A stretch of DNA of 64,000 nucleotides from the NCBI RefSeq assembly GCF_900005765.1, contig NC_041681.1, forward strand, positions 553,974-617,973, read 5' to 3'. This document shows, one piece after another, positions 28,088-41,152 of the stretch. The notes beneath the pieces were generated by a model, which ran no database searches, had not been told where the DNA came from, and saw only the letters and a program-made list of their open reading frames with translations. Positions within the stretch are counted from its first letter, which is position 1. Every line of letters starts with the position of its first letter. The translations under genes and the position numbers were made by a program. Source of the DNA: Plasmodium relictum (taxonomy: Eukaryota > Apicomplexa > Aconoidasida > Haemosporida > Plasmodiidae).

Positions 28088-29765
28088 AAATAATAATGAA
28101 AATAATAAAGAATATAACAAGCAAATTAATAATGAACAAAGTAGACAATTTAATTCAAATAAGAGTACTCCAATACATGATGAAGCGAAAAATATAGAAA
28201 AGACATATATATTAAATAATGATATCATTAAAGATAATTTTAAGAATTTAACGAATACAAAAAATAGTATGAATAATATCCAGCATTTCCTTTTTAAAGA
28301 TCATAATAATATGAACTCATCTACAGCAAATTGTGACAAACAAAATTCTAGTAATTCTTATTATGATGTAAAGAAAAATAATTATTTAAATAATGAAAAT
28401 TGTAAAACAGATATTTATAAAAAATTAAGTAAAACTGATACCATTGCGCAGTCATATACTTACAAGAATTTAAAAAATGAGAAATTAAAAAATAGTTTAG
28501 TAAGAAAAGAAAATTTTAATTTTATTTTCGATAATAATTCTACATTTAGAGAACTCAATCCGTTAAATACAAGCTCTACTGATAAACAAATAAATTCAGA
28601 AAAAAATTTTGAAATTTATGGAGAAATTCATAATAAATTATTCTATACAAAAAATTATAATAATGATGATAATTCAAATAATGAAAGTCATAAAATTACG
28701 ATGAGTAAGTGCAGTAATGAGTTGAATATAAAAAAACAGAATAGTGCAAAAACGTCTAATAATTGTACATTTAATAAAGATAATAAAGAAAAGAATATTA
28801 ATAATAAAATGTATAGTACTATATTTTTTGGAAATAATCATTCTTCTAACATTTATATTGATAAAAAAGAGGACGCAGATACTAAAGAAGACAAAGTTAA
28901 AGAAAAAAATGAAATAAGAACCATAGTTGAAATAGGAGAGATAAGAAAAGAGGAAGTAAAAAAAACAAAAAAGGAAAATGAAAAAAAAAAAAAAAATTCA
29001 AAAATGATAGAAGAAAACAAATATATGAAAATATCAGAGAAAAAGATGGAAAATATAAATTGTAATATAAATAAATATTGCGAAAATAATTATATAAAAG
29101 CTTATCACACTGATGACTTAAATTTAAAAAAAATGCAACATTGCCAACTAGATAATTTTAAAAGTAGGAAAATGCATAAAATGGACTTTTTTTATATGAA
29201 CGATAAAAATAATAATAATAATAATACATTGAATTCAGAAGATATAAAGTTAAAAAAATATAACTATATAGGTGAAACTATTATTCCTCATAACAATAAA
29301 GTTAACTATATGAACAATGTGATTACTTATAACAACTCAAATATTAAGGAAAAAATTAAAAATATACATTATTATAGCAATGATATTAATCACAATTACA
29401 CTTTTAGAAATGGAATAGTATCAAATAAAATTGATAATAATACAATAGTTAATCCATTGACCCTAGATGGTAATACAACGAATACTGGAATTATAAACGA
29501 TATTAATAAACAAAAAAAATTTAAATTAATATTTGAAAATGCAAATGAATATGAAACAAAAATGAATAATCAAGTTAACTCAAATGAAATAAAAAAAAGA
29601 AATACAACACCATTAGATTCCTATTTTCATGATAATAATAGAAGAGGTAATGCTTACAATCAAATTAATTATGTGCTCGATAAGACTAAAATAAATAATT
29701 GTTCTATAACTTTAGATAATAACAATAAAAAAATGTATTTATTAAATTATAATATGAAAAAATGA
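23097..29765 (+). CDS. Large kinesin motor protein (kinesin-20-like)
   Basis: A single exon encodes about 2222 aa. The first ATG in frame is 23097 (MDKQNEEQ). The motor domain spans residues of about 250-745: IKTCIRIKPSD, P-loop GHTGTGKTYTM near residue 333, a Lys/Asn/Ser-rich insertion of over 100 residues, switch I NEMSTRSHSIF, switch II DLAGNEKYEA, and the final helix SLKLAAKAKKIQF. Canonical kinesins read GQTGTGKT, SSRSH and DLAGSE, so three motif positions are atypical but the NTP-binding core is kept. The motor is preceded by a repetitive Asn-Glu-Ile segment and followed by about 1480 residues of acidic and Asn/Lys-rich sequence without a clear coiled coil. It should move on microtubules, in the spindle, flagellum or subpellicular array. 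From memory the Plasmodium orthologue next to EXO1 is called kinesin-20. The class is inferred and the kinesin family call is certain. Confidence 0.95.
23500..23725 (+). repeat. In-frame minisatellite of the NENEI type in the kinesin
   Basis: Degenerate tandem units of about 27-30 nt read as variants of KEINENEIN (residues about 135-210). Unit copies differ at a few positions, so the array expanded and then diverged. It precedes the motor domain. Confidence 0.85.
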
Positions 29766-30608
29766 GATAAAAAATTAAAATTAAAAGATTTCAATACAAT
29801 CACTGAAAGGTATAGAATATATCGATATATTTTCTAAAAATTTAAGATAAAAAAAAAAAAAAATAAAATAAAATAATAATTAACCTTTTTTTTCAATGCA
29901 AAAGTATAATATTTAGTCATAAATTTTTATTTTTATCAATTGATTTAAATATTAATTAGATTTTATATTTTTAAAAATGTTGGAGAATAATTAAATAATA
30001 AGGTAAAAGTTAGAAAATTTGATTTAAATAAAAAAAAAAAAAAATAAAGAGATCAAATAAAAAGCCTATACTTTTATAAAATTAAATGTACTAATCAGGG
30101 TACAATGATATATAATGAAATAAAATTTAAAATATGTTTTCAAAATATTTTTGTGCATTTTTTGTTAATATTGTTACTAGTTATCCTTTAAAGGTATTTT
30201 AAAAACTAAATAAAAATATATATATAATTAATCAAATTATTTATAAACATGTAGAAAATGTAAAAAAATTGGAGAAAATAAAAGTTTAATTTTATTATAA
30301 AATTGTGTTGATACACTTTAACATACTATATGTGAACTTAATTTATTTATATTTTATTTATTTTTTTTTTTTTTATAATTTTTCTTTGTTATTAATTGCA
30401 TGAATTCATATTTATTAAAAAATATATTTTTATTAATTTAACTTATGTATATAAATTGAATTATATTTAGGAAAAATTATAAAAATATAGCTTACATTTT
30501 AGACAATGAATTTTCCCTTTTATTATGCTATTTTTTATTCTATTATTTTGCTAATATTTTTTACTAACATATATTTACCACGTTGTATTTTTACTTATTC
30601 TTTAATTT

Positions 30609-30639
<31 letters not shown>

Positions 30640-31067
30640 TTATAATATTTAATTGTTTATTATTTTTATTAATTTTTTGTTAATACATTTTATATTTTTG
30701 TAAAAATTATTTTAATATTTACAAACTGTTATTATTCTAAAAAGTATTTTTAAAAGATAGTTTTAAATTATTTAGTAAAAAATGAGAAAAGGAGATAATT
30801 AGGAGAAGTAAAAATAATATTTCCATTTCTATTTCTATTTCTCTCTATATATATTATTTAAATATTAATGAAATTATGAATATATTAAATGGCTTAAAAA
30901 CTTGAATGTTTGTAATATTTAAAATAGTATTGATTATCTATATGTATAAATTGACAAAAAAAAAAAAAAAAATATCTAAAATAAAAAAAAAAAAGAAAAA
31001 AAAGTTGAACAAAAAAAATAAAAATGAAAATGGGAAATAAAATAATAGTTTCGTGGTTATAATTTTT
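29766..31067. other. Convergent intergenic region (kinesin / EXO1 3' ends)
   Basis: Both neighbours end here, so this should hold two 3' UTRs and terminators. It contains A/T tracts only, including a poly(T) run near 30611-30639. No gene is supported. Confidence 0.65.
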
Positions 31068-34000
31068 TTATAAATTATTATCAATATATGGATTGTAATG
31101 AGGCATATTTTCTTTTTCTTTAAAATAATCAAAAGTATTAATTTTTTGATTTTTCGGTTGATAATTATAGTTTAAATTCTGTAGTATATATTCTAAATTG
31201 ATTTCACTTATTTTTTCTTTATTTTCATTCACATTTTTATTTTTGCGAGAATATTCATTAGAATATTTTTCGATTAATCTAGGACTACTTATGTTTTTTT
31301 CTCTTTGTTCATTTAGTATTTTATTTTCATTATCACCTACTTTAAATGAATTATTTTCTTTAAAATCTTTATATCCCATATTTACGTTTTTATTTATTAA
31401 GGATTTTCCTAAAGGAGCATTTGTAGATATATTGCTTATTTCATTATTTTTTATTATGATATTATCTAGTTTATCTTTTCTATTGTTAATGATATGACTT
31501 TGATGTATGGGTATTTTTTCATTTTCTAAACTCAAATTATTTAAAAGTAATTTATTATTATTATCTTTGTTTTTGATAGGCATTATAAAATAATTTTTTA
31601 TATCTTGAGTTGTTTTGTTTTCACATTTTTTTTTTTTTTTGGTATCTTGAATATTATTTGATTCATTTTGGGGGGAGGAATGATAATTCAGATATCCTTC
31701 ATTTGATTTAATGGAATTATTAAATAAAGTTGAACAATTTTTATTAATGTTATCATTTTCATTTATATTTTTTAATATACTTTGTTTACAGTGTTTCTTA
31801 TCTACTTTTTTAAAAAAACTTGTTATTCTTAATTGGCTTTTACCTTTTTCACTTTTAACAGGCGTTTTACTTTTGTACGGAGAAAAAGATGACTTGCTTT
31901 TATCGACAAATGGAGTTTTTATTATTTCTGTTTTTTTAGTCAAATTAATATCTATATTGGATTCATTTTCTTTTTTTATTTCATTGTCATTTATATATAT
32001 ATTTGCTTTATATAGTTCATTTTCTTTTTTAATTTCATTTTTATCCTTTAATTCATTTTGCTCATCCATTATATTTTTATATATTTCTTTTTTTATACTG
32101 TTTTTTTTTTTTCCTTCATTTTCCTTTATATTATCATTTTCTTGAATCAAATTTATTTCAATATCTTCGTCTTTCTCTATAGATGATTCTTCTTTTGAAC
32201 TTGTTTTTTCTTTACAGTATTCTGCCGGTGTTTTTGTTTGTTCTTTTAATTGTCTAAAAAGAAGAAATTTTTTTTTCATATTTTCATAAATATTTCTTGC
32301 ACTTTCTGTCTTTATATTTTTTTTTCTATTATTTATAATGTTATTATTCTTAATGTTGTCAAAAATATTATTATTTCCATCATAGTCATTAATCTTACTA
32401 TTGCATTTATTTATTTTATGATTAGAGTTGACTTCATTGTAGCAATGCTTTGAATTATAATTTAATATTTCTTGTTCATCGATCTTATTTTTATTGTCTC
32501 TTATCAATGCTTTATCACAATTCCCTTTTTTTTCCGAGATATCTGTACGTGTTTCATTTTTTGTATTCATTTGAGAAAAGCACATTTTTGCCTTTTTAAA
32601 AATAAAACTATCTACATTTTTCAATTTTCTTTTATTAGTTTCTGAATTAATGTTTTCGGTTTCTATATTATTCCTAAATGTTGTCACAGTTGATTTATTA
32701 AGAATGTTTTTACAGTTGTCTGGAAAAATGTTTTCTTGATTAAATTCATTATTTTCAAAAGAATCAACTTTCGATATTATATTTTCATTTTCAAAAATAT
32801 CAATGGAACTATTTAAATCATAATTATTTAAGTTTTCAATAAGTTTATCAGAATGTGCATTTAATTTAGGTTGTATTTCTTCAAATTCTTTTTGATAAGA
32901 ATTGTTTTTACCATTTTCATTATCTTCATTGTTTATTTGTTTTTCTAAATTATTATATTTTTCTATATTATTATGACTTTTTAATAGTTCAGGTGATATT
33001 TCCAAATACTCAAAACACTCTGAAGTAAAATTTTGAAAAATATTTTCAAAAACTTTTGGACAATTTAAAGAATGTTCATCTTGTTCATTTTTATTTTTAG
33101 GTGTTATTAAATTTTTCTTTTCATTTTCAAAATTTCTTTCATAATTTTTTTTGGGTGTTGAATTTATATCATTAGTAATACTACTTAGAGAATTATTTTC
33201 CTTTGTAGAATGATTATATTTTAAAGAATATTCTAAAATTTTATCAATAATGATCACGTTATCTGGATTTTTATATGAACTTTTAAATGATTTATTTATT
33301 GTAATATTTTGACAGAGAAGCAAATCATAAACTTCATGCTGTAAAAAAGCATTTTTAATCTCATGATATTTATTCATTAATTTTTCTAATGTATTTAAAT
33401 TTTGTGGGATTTTATATTTCCATTTTTCATGAGAAGTTAAATGTAGAAAAATATTTTTAATATTTTTATATTGATAAACCAAACTATATGCTGTTTTAAT
33501 ACCCATCCCATTTACATGAAAATCATTAGTATAATCACATCCGCTCAGTATACACATAGCTAAAAACATATCTATATTAAAATGTTTGAGTTTATCTAAT
33601 TCTTCAGGCCAATAGAAATTTTCTATGTACTCTTTTATTATTTTATCATAATTTTTTCCTTCATTTTTTATTTTTTCACTACCTTTTTTTTTATTATTTT
33701 TTTCTAATTCTTTAATAGGGGTAATATAAAATTCATTAAATGAATTAGAAAACGGATTTTTTATTTTATTAATGATATTTATATCAATTAAATCATTAAT
33801 AGGTAGCAAACTTATTTCATTACAATCACCGTTATTTTTCAACTTATACAAAACTCGTGGACACCCATATACTAACAAATCACTATCTTCACTAATAACA
33901 CATGAAATATATCCCATTCTACAAAGGTAAGATAGTTGTGCATCGGCTTCATAGGGTGAAATGATATATTCTATATTTTTTTGTTTACAAAAATTGATTA

Positions 34001-34409
34001 CGCTATCAATAATTTCTTTTGTTACACTTAATGCTTGAATACATTTTTTGATTACCATTTCATTATTTCTTGGATTTTTGACTTTTTTAATTATTTCTTG
34101 TGCTTCTTTTTTTGCTTTTTCTCTTCTATTTTTCCGTATTAAGTTTTCTTCTTTTTTTTCAGGTAATTCATCACCATCAAAAACAAATATTACTTTTATT
34201 TCATAGTAGTTTATTATGTCTAACATTTTTTCAATGAAATTTAAGTAACTATTGTTAAAGTTTTCTGTAATTATATCATAGGCACAACTGATTAATCCTC
34301 TATGTATCCAACACATTATATCCACCCCAATAACTTCATTTTTGTATTTACTGATGTGTGAACTTTTTATAATCGGTTTTAAAAACTGTAACAAATTTGA
34401 AATCCCCAT
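31068..34409 (-). CDS. EXO1: Exonuclease 1 (XPG/FEN1 family 5'-3' nuclease)
   Basis: A single exon encodes 1113 aa and starts MGISNLLQFLKP as in EXO1 proteins, whose free N-terminal Gly region contacts DNA. The acidic metal-binding residues are visible: D30 (GVDIMCW), D78 (VFDGDELPEKK), E154 and D156 (SPYEADAQL), D175 and D177 (SEDSDLL), and an Asp in GCDYTNDF. A helix-hairpin-like GMGIKTAYSLV follows. The nuclease core ends near residue 390, and the rest is Asn/Lys/Glu-rich. A perfect PCNA-interacting motif, QLRITSFF, lies at about residues 859-866. EXO1 resects DNA 5' to 3' in mismatch repair and in double-strand break repair in the nucleus. The gene is head-to-head with the HEAT-like gene and tail-to-tail with the kinesin. 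Confidence 0.95.
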   Translation of the reverse strand: MGISNLLQFLKPIIKSSHISKYKNEVIGVDIMCWIHRGLISCAYDIITENFNNSYLNFIEKMLDIINYYEIKVIFVFDGDELPEKKEENLIRKNRREKAKKEAQEIIKKVKNPRNNEMVIKKCIQALSVTKEIIDSVINFCKQKNIEYIISPYEADAQLSYLCRMGYISCVISEDSDLLVYGCPRVLYKLKNNGDCNEISLLPINDLIDINIINKIKNPFSNSFNEFYITPIKELEKNNKKKGSEKIKNEGKNYDKIIKEYIENFYWPEELDKLKHFNIDMFLAMCILSGCDYTNDFHVNGMGIKTAYSLVYQYKNIKNIFLHLTSHEKWKYKIPQNLNTLEKLMNKYHEIKNAFLQHEVYDLLLCQNITINKSFKSSYKNPDNVIIIDKILEYSLKYNHSTKENNSLSSITNDINSTPKKNYERNFENEKKNLITPKNKNEQDEHSLNCPKVFENIFQNFTSECFEYLEISPELLKSHNNIEKYNNLEKQINNEDNENGKNNSYQKEFEEIQPKLNAHSDKLIENLNNYDLNSSIDIFENENIISKVDSFENNEFNQENIFPDNCKNILNKSTVTTFRNNIETENINSETNKRKLKNVDSFIFKKAKMCFSQMNTKNETRTDISEKKGNCDKALIRDNKNKIDEQEILNYNSKHCYNEVNSNHKINKCNSKINDYDGNNNIFDNIKNNNIINNRKKNIKTESARNIYENMKKKFLLFRQLKEQTKTPAEYCKEKTSSKEESSIEKDEDIEINLIQENDNIKENEGKKKNSIKKEIYKNIMDEQNELKDKNEIKKENELYKANIYINDNEIKKENESNIDINLTKKTEIIKTPFVDKSKSSFSPYKSKTPVKSEKGKSQLRITSFFKKVDKKHCKQSILKNINENDNINKNCSTLFNNSIKSNEGYLNYHSSPQNESNNIQDTKKKKKCENKTTQDIKNYFIMPIKNKDNNNKLLLNNLSLENEKIPIHQSHIINNRKDKLDNIIIKNNEISNISTNAPLGKSLINKNVNMGYKDFKENNSFKVGDNENKILNEQREKNISSPRLIEKYSNEYSRKNKNVNENKEKISEINLEYILQNLNYNYQPKNQKINTFDYFKEKENMPHYNPYIDNNL

Positions 34410-35443
34410 TTATTAAATTGTATAAATGCTAAAAATATATAAAAAAATAAAATAAATAAATAAAAATAAATAAGAGATATCATTAAAAAATCAAAGAATA
34501 AAAATTAAAAATAAAAAGAGAAAATACTTAAAAATAAGAAGTAAAAAATTTTAATATAAAAAAGAAAAATAAATTTTATTAAAAAAACTAAATTATTTTT
34601 TCTTCTCATTTTTTCTTCACTGTTCTTTATTATTTTTTTTTTTTATTCATTATTTTCAATTGTATACATCAAAATAAACATAATAAGAACAAAATGAATT
34701 TATTTTAACAAAAATTGTAAAATGAAATGATTAAAAATATATAAATATCTTTATTATATATATATATATATACATAATACATTTAAAAGAAATTATCAAT
34801 TTAAAATTTTTGGTTATTAAAATTATAATACATTTTTTTTTAAATGTGTTAATTTAAATTTATATACATTAAATGTATATTTTTTTTTTTTTTTACTCAT
34901 TTTTACAACAAAAATATTAAAATTAATACTTTGTATTAATTCGTTCAATTTTATATTATATATATAAATTTATTTTTTTTATTAATGTTTTTATAAATAT
35001 TTATCAATTGAATTAAAAAAAATTTTCACTTTTTTTTACTATTTTTTATATGACAATATTGTCGAATAACAAAAATTTTGATATATTTCTTAGTGGCAAC
35101 TAAAAATATAATCCCCAAAAAAAAAAAAAATATATATATATATATATATAATAGAGAAAATACATATAATGAAATATAAAATATATTTTTAATTAAAATT
35201 TTGGAATTTGTTATTTTATTTGTTTATTTTTTTTTTTTATTTTTAATTAAATTATACAAAGAAATTTATTGAAAATAGATATTCAATAAAGATAAGATTG
35301 CAACATCAAAAAATTATTTTAAACTTATAAGAATAGAAATATATATTTAAAAGAAGAAGAAAGAAGATATTTAAAAATAGAAAAAAAAAAAATTAGTATA
35401 TATATAATTTAATTTGTATATACATTAAAAAAAATGATACGAA
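34410..35443. promoter_or_regulatory. Divergent promoter region between EXO1 and the HEAT-like gene
   Basis: About 1 kb between two gene starts. It has poly(A)/poly(T) runs and short (TA)n tracts near 34755-34773 and 35130-35150. No specific motif was recognised. Confidence 0.6.
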
Positions 35444-38400
35444 ATGGTTATCTTGAAATTAAAAAGTGATAAAAAAAAGAAAGAAAAATCAAAGGACACT
35501 AAAATAGATTACCAGAAATGTATTAAAAAAACAAAAATAAAAAATAAAAAAATTGAAAAGGAAAACAATGAATTTGATCTTTCTATATTTATGAAAACAG
35601 ATCATGCTTCAAATAAAATACGCCAATTGAATTATGGAAAATTAATTAAAGCAATAAAAAAAAATAAAAATATAATTCATAATCATATAGAAAAAATTAT
35701 AGAAATATATGGAATAGGAATAATAGATGAAGATACAAATATAAGAAATTATTCTTCTAAAATATTTTATCATTTATTAAATAATGTTAATTATGAAGCA
35801 TTTTATGGGAAAATTAAAACTTCTTTATTTCATTCATTAAAAATAGAAAAATCTTCTTTAAAAGTTTCAAATTTGGAATTATGCTATCGCTTTTTTTTTG
35901 AAAAAATTGGATATTGTAATAACTTCTTTTATGAATTTTTAAATAATGTTTTAGAATGTTTCATATCGCTTTCTTTTGAGTATCAAATACAAAGTTTAAA
36001 ATATATTTTTTTGTTATTCAAGTATAAAATAAAGTATAAAGGGGATATTTCAATTAATGGAAAGAAAGAGAAAACTATATATGTTAATGAAAATAGAGTA
36101 AAAAACAATTTTAAGAAGAATAAACATATAAATAAGAAAATTACAAGTGAGAAGGGGGATCTTAATAATTATAAAACTATTGAAGATACAGAAGAAAATT
36201 TTAAGAATAATGAAGAAGGTTCTGATTGTAGTGATGATTATCAAAAAATAATTCATAAAAATATGCTAAATAATTATAATGATAATTTTTTAATTAAAAA
36301 AGATATTAAAATTGCTGTTGAAAATTCTACTAAAATAGATATTTACACAAAACTATTCAAATGCTTATATAATTTTATGGAAGAATCAATTTATAATTCA
36401 GTTAACGTTGATTTTGTGCATTTATATAAAAAAATAATAAAAATAATAGTTTTTGTAATAAGGAAAAAAATATTTTTAAAAAAGGAAATGATTTTTTTGA
36501 TTAATAAATTTATAAAAAGATCAATAACGTTAATTAATGAAAATTTGTTAAATTTAAAAAATTGGAAACTTTTGAATTTGATTTATTACTTTATTGTCTT
36601 AGTTATACTGTTAGGCTTAAAAGAAATAAAATTTTTTGAAATTGTAAAAAAAAAATTATACATGAATCATTTACTTTTATTAAGATACTGTTTTTCAATT
36701 TATTACTATACTCTTATAAAATTTGAATTTTTTATGATAAAATTTCAGAAAAATGAAAAAGAAAAAAGTAACAATGAGACAAATGAATATAATGAATCAT
36801 ACAAGTTAAATTGTGTAAATAGTAATACTGTATATAATGAAATAAAATGTAATAGTAATCATGATAATGATAATGGAAAAAGTAATGGTAAAAATAAGAA
36901 TTATATAAAATATTCAAAAAAATACTTTAATATATTAATATATTTTTATCAAATATATATAAATAAAAAAAATAAAAAAAATTTTTTAAATTTTAATACC
37001 TCATTTGGAACTAAGAATTTACAAAATTTAGAAATTGATGAAAAAGGTAATTCTGTACAAACTATAATAGATTTACTTGAAAATAATTTAAAAATTTGTT
37101 TAAATGATGAAGTAAAAATGATTAATAATATTATTTTAAGTTATTTGAAGAATTTTTCTGAAAAGAGTATTGAGGAAATAATATATTTTTGTTATTACAT
37201 AATTATACTTGTACAAAATAATAATAAACAAAATGGTATTACTACTAAAATTTTTATTGAGCAAATGCTTTTAACAAAAAAAATTAATGAAACTAATGAA
37301 AATAATATGAATATATTACTATCATTTCAGTACTTAACTATTCCTTTTGTCTTTTTATTTCTTATAGATTGTAGTATCTTTATAAATAATAATTTTTTCA
37401 GTAATTTTTATAAATCTTTTAATGAAGAAGAAAAAAATATAATGGATATCATTTATTTTTTACAAAATGAGGAATCTATTAATATAATTACGAATAATAC
37501 ATTTGATAATTTAATTAATAATATATTATTTTTTTTATATAATTACAACGAAGATTTTTTTGTGAATAATTTCTTGTTCTTCTTTTGTTATTTAAATAGT
37601 AATAGCAAAATTAAAAAAATTTATACTAATTTTAGAAATGAAGAAAGCAAAAATAAATTACATCATTTTTTAAGATTAGATATTAGAAATGATTTATGCA
37701 GAACAATAAATAATGTAAAAACAAATTTGATTCATTTTTTTTTGAACAAAAATAATTTGAATATATTGTCATTTGAAATAATTAAAAATTTATATTTTTT
37801 ATATGAGCACAATAATTCTAAACTTTTACTATATATTTATTACCTAATTATAAAGTCGAGCTTTCCTAATTCAAGAAATAATTTATTAGAAAAAGAAGCA
37901 ATGGCTATTCTTTACAAAGTATTCTCTGTAAAAAAAACTGGTTCTTATATAATAAAGGATGAAATTAATAAAATTAATAATAATAATATTAATAATAGTA
38001 GTAATAATAGTAATAATTATATTAATAATAATTATATTGAAATATATAAGAAAAAATATAGATTCATTATAAATAATGAGTACATATATAAAGATGATTT
38101 TTTATATTTTTTTTTAAACTTAAATATACAGGAAACATATTTTATTTACAAAAATTATATACATTCATTAATTAATTTGAAATCGTTAAAGAATAATTAT
38201 AATAATAGTGTGTATAATTGGAATGAAATAAAATATAGTAGTATCATTTTAATTATAAAAAAAATTTCTTATATTATTTCAAATATAAAAGTGTTTATTT
38301 TAAAAAATAATAAAAGTGTGAATAGTAGTTATATCTTAATTAATTATTTAATTAGAGTTTTTAAGGAAATAAAATTAAGTAGTGATTCATGCAATAACTT

Positions 38401-39885
38401 ATTTATAATAATTAAAATTATTTTATTATTTTATTTTACTTCTTTTTATTTATTTCATTCTCTTTTTTTCAAAAATGATAATATTTCTGAAGGTAAACTA
38501 AAAGATAATAAATGTAAGAAAAGTCTAAAGAGAAAAATAGGTAATAAAAATTTCGTAAATTTTATAACAAATAAAAAAAAAATGATAAAGGGGGAATTTA
38601 ATGAAGTTTCAGTATATAAAAATAATAAAGAAGAAATAGAAAAAAACAATTTAGAAGTGCACACAAATGTATTTGTAAAAGAAGAAAAAGTGGAAAAAGG
38701 ATATAATTTTTATAGTGACACTTTTCATGATAAAATTGATACTTCTTTTTTCATCTCATTTTTGAAAAAATCTTTAAATAAGTTTATTAATATAAAAAAA
38801 AATAGTAAAATGAATAATTTAGAACATATTCTGCCGTACTTTTTTTCTAGAAAATTTTTTAATTTATTATTAGAAAAAGAATTTTTTTATTTTTCATTAA
38901 TTAATAAAGAATTTGAAAATTTAAATTGTGTTAATGAAAGTTATAATTTAAGAACACATGAACACGTTCAAGAAATGCTGGATAATTTTGAAAATAATAT
39001 AAACTTTGTTAGCTTTAAAAAATTAATTGATTTACCTGTTAGAACAATAATCAAATTATTTTGCATTTCTATTTTTAAAGTGGCAACTAATAAAAATATA
39101 TTATATGTGACATTTTCAAATAATTTAAAAAATTTACCAAATGAATATTTTTATCATTTAAATTTTTTTTTATATTTTTATTATTTTATATCTTTTTTAA
39201 TTAAAAAAATTTTGTATTTTACAAAGTGTTCTTTTTCTTTTTCAAATTATTATTCTATATCAGTAAGGACAAAATAAAAAAATATAATAGATACAATTAA
39301 TATTATAACTTTATTTTTAATATGTATTCATTACTTTTTGCTACTTTGTGTTTTTTTTTTTTTTTGTAATTTTATAATTTTATATTTTATGATATTTTTT
39401 TAATTTATATTTTGTGATATTTTTGTAGTTTATATTTTATTTGAATATTCTATTTTTTTTTTTGTATATAGTTAAATATACATTTTATTTCTTTATTATA
39501 TATATATGCATTTTTTTTTAAATTATATATTTCAAATAATTTTATATGTTATTTTAATTTTAAAATATTATCATTTCATATATAAAATTTAATTTTTCAT
39601 TTTATTCCTATAGAAATTTCATTAAATACATGATTAATTTTGTGTTATTTTAATTTATATATATTTTTTTTTTAGTTTTTAATAAATACAATTTTATGTT
39701 CATATTGTATTAAAGAAGAAGTGGAAAAGGTTATGACTTCGTTTAAAGGAGAAGAAATATTTGAGATAACAAAAAAGAAGATAAAAAAGTTAAATAAAAA
39801 ATTAAATAACACTATTGATAATATTTCGAAATATGAAAATAAAAACTTTTTTCCCAATGCAGAATTTATTAAACATTATTTTTAA
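35444..39885 (+). CDS. Helical-repeat protein, possibly IPI1/TEX10-type rRNA-processing factor, two exons
   Basis: Exon 1 is 35444-39262 and exon 2 is 39676-39885. The intron starts GTAAGG and ends TTTTAG, phase 0, giving 1342 aa. Exon 2 adds a charged C-terminus (IKEEVEKVMTSFKGEEIF) that the open frame of exon 1 alone would miss. The ATG at 35444 is chosen because an ATG 10 nt upstream is in another frame and soon stops. The protein begins with about 60 Lys-rich residues, then DLSIFMKTDHASNKIRQLN, then long runs of amphipathic helices suggestive of HEAT/ARM repeats. A basic tail, a short linker and then HEAT repeats is the layout of IPI1/TEX10, which acts with Rix1 in late 60S ribosome assembly. 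That match is suggestive only. The gene itself is secure and the function is not. Confidence 0.7.
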
Positions 39886-40290
39886 ATATATTTGAGATTT
39901 TTTAATATTTTATTATTTAACTCCCATTTTTAAATATATTCATTTCATATGAAATTAATCATACATTTTTAAAATTTTAACTTTAAAATTGTGTTTTATA
40001 TTTTTTTATTTAAAACTTTTTATAGCGTTGTTTGTGTAGCACTACGTTTTTTGTTTTTATTGAAAAATTAATAATTTTTAAAATTTGAAGAAAAATATAT
40101 GAAAAAAAAATAAAATAAACTAAAAATTAAATTGAATTTAAAATTAAAATTAAAATTAAAATTGAAATTAAAAATAAAAATAATATAAATAAGTAATTAA
40201 ATAATTAAAATAAATATAAAAAAAAAATAGTTTAATATAAAATAATAACCTTAACATTTTTTAAATGTAGTTAATACAATATTAATAAAA
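39886..40290. other. Intergenic region with (AAATTA)-like hexamer repeat
   Basis: A spacer of about 400 bp between two tandem plus-strand genes, which must hold a terminator and the Mago promoter. At about 40131-40190 there are five or so tandem copies of an AAATTA-like hexamer. Confidence 0.65.
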
Positions 40291-40632
40291 ATGTCTAAAA
40301 AAGATCGATTTTCTTTTAGATATTAGTAAAAAAAAAAAAAATAATAATAATAAATAGATAAATTTTTTTTTATCTTTTTATTTTATTTTATTTTATTTCT
40401 GTTTTTAATGATACATTCTTTTTTATTATATTTTATAATATTCAGCTTGATCATATTTTTTGTTTATTATTTTTTTTTTTTTTTATATTTTTTCCTTTTT
40501 TATATTCTTAGTGTTGGGCATGAAGGAAAATTTGGTCATGAATTTCTTGAATTTGAATTTAATTCAAAGGGAAGATTAAGATATGCTAATAATTCAAATT
40601 ATAAAAATGATAAAATTATTAGAAAAGAAGGT

Positions 40633-40667
<35 letters not shown>

Positions 40668-41152
40668 TATAATTTGATTCCATTTTTTTTTTTTAGCATA
40701 TGTAAGTAAATCGGTATTAAATGAACTAAAGCGTATAATAAAAGAATCTGAGATTTGTAAAGAGAGTGATAAGTTATGGCCAGTACCTGACAAAATTGGA
40801 AAACAAGAATTAGAAATATATTTAGATGGAAATGAATATTATTTTACTACATCGAAAATTGGTTCACTTTCTGATGTAAGACAATGTAGTGATCCAGATG
40901 GACTAAGAGTTTTTTACTACTTAGTTCAAGATTTAAAATGCTTTTTGTTTTCTTTGATATGCCTACATTTCAGAGTAATTAATTTATTAAACATATAATA
41001 TTTTTTGTTTATATCGCATTTGTTTAAATATATTCATTTTGCATAGATATTTTTCTTAGTAGAAAATTTATATTTTTCTCTTATTAAATATTAATTTTAT
41101 TATTACCTATATATTTATACTTTTTTTTTTTTTCTAGATTAAACCTGTATAA
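40291..41152 (+). CDS. MAGO: Mago nashi, exon junction complex core subunit, four exons
   Basis: Exons are 40291-40325, 40512-40630, 40697-40974 and 41138-41152, giving 148 aa. Phases agree at every junction, and the product aligns end to end with human MAGOH (146 aa): [71 protein letters not shown] and LHFRIKPV. The first exon codes for only 12 residues and the last for four, so both are easily missed. The longer open frame starting at 40408 reads intron sequence at its start and is wrong there. Mago pairs with Y14 (RBM8A) and locks eIF4A3 on spliced mRNA upstream of exon junctions. It is the most conserved protein of the window and anchors the reading of the intron signals here. Confidence 0.97.

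Noticed and set aside
39672-39857. 61-codon minus-strand frame MGKKFLFSYFEIL
   Set aside because: It is antisense to the second exon of the HEAT-like gene.
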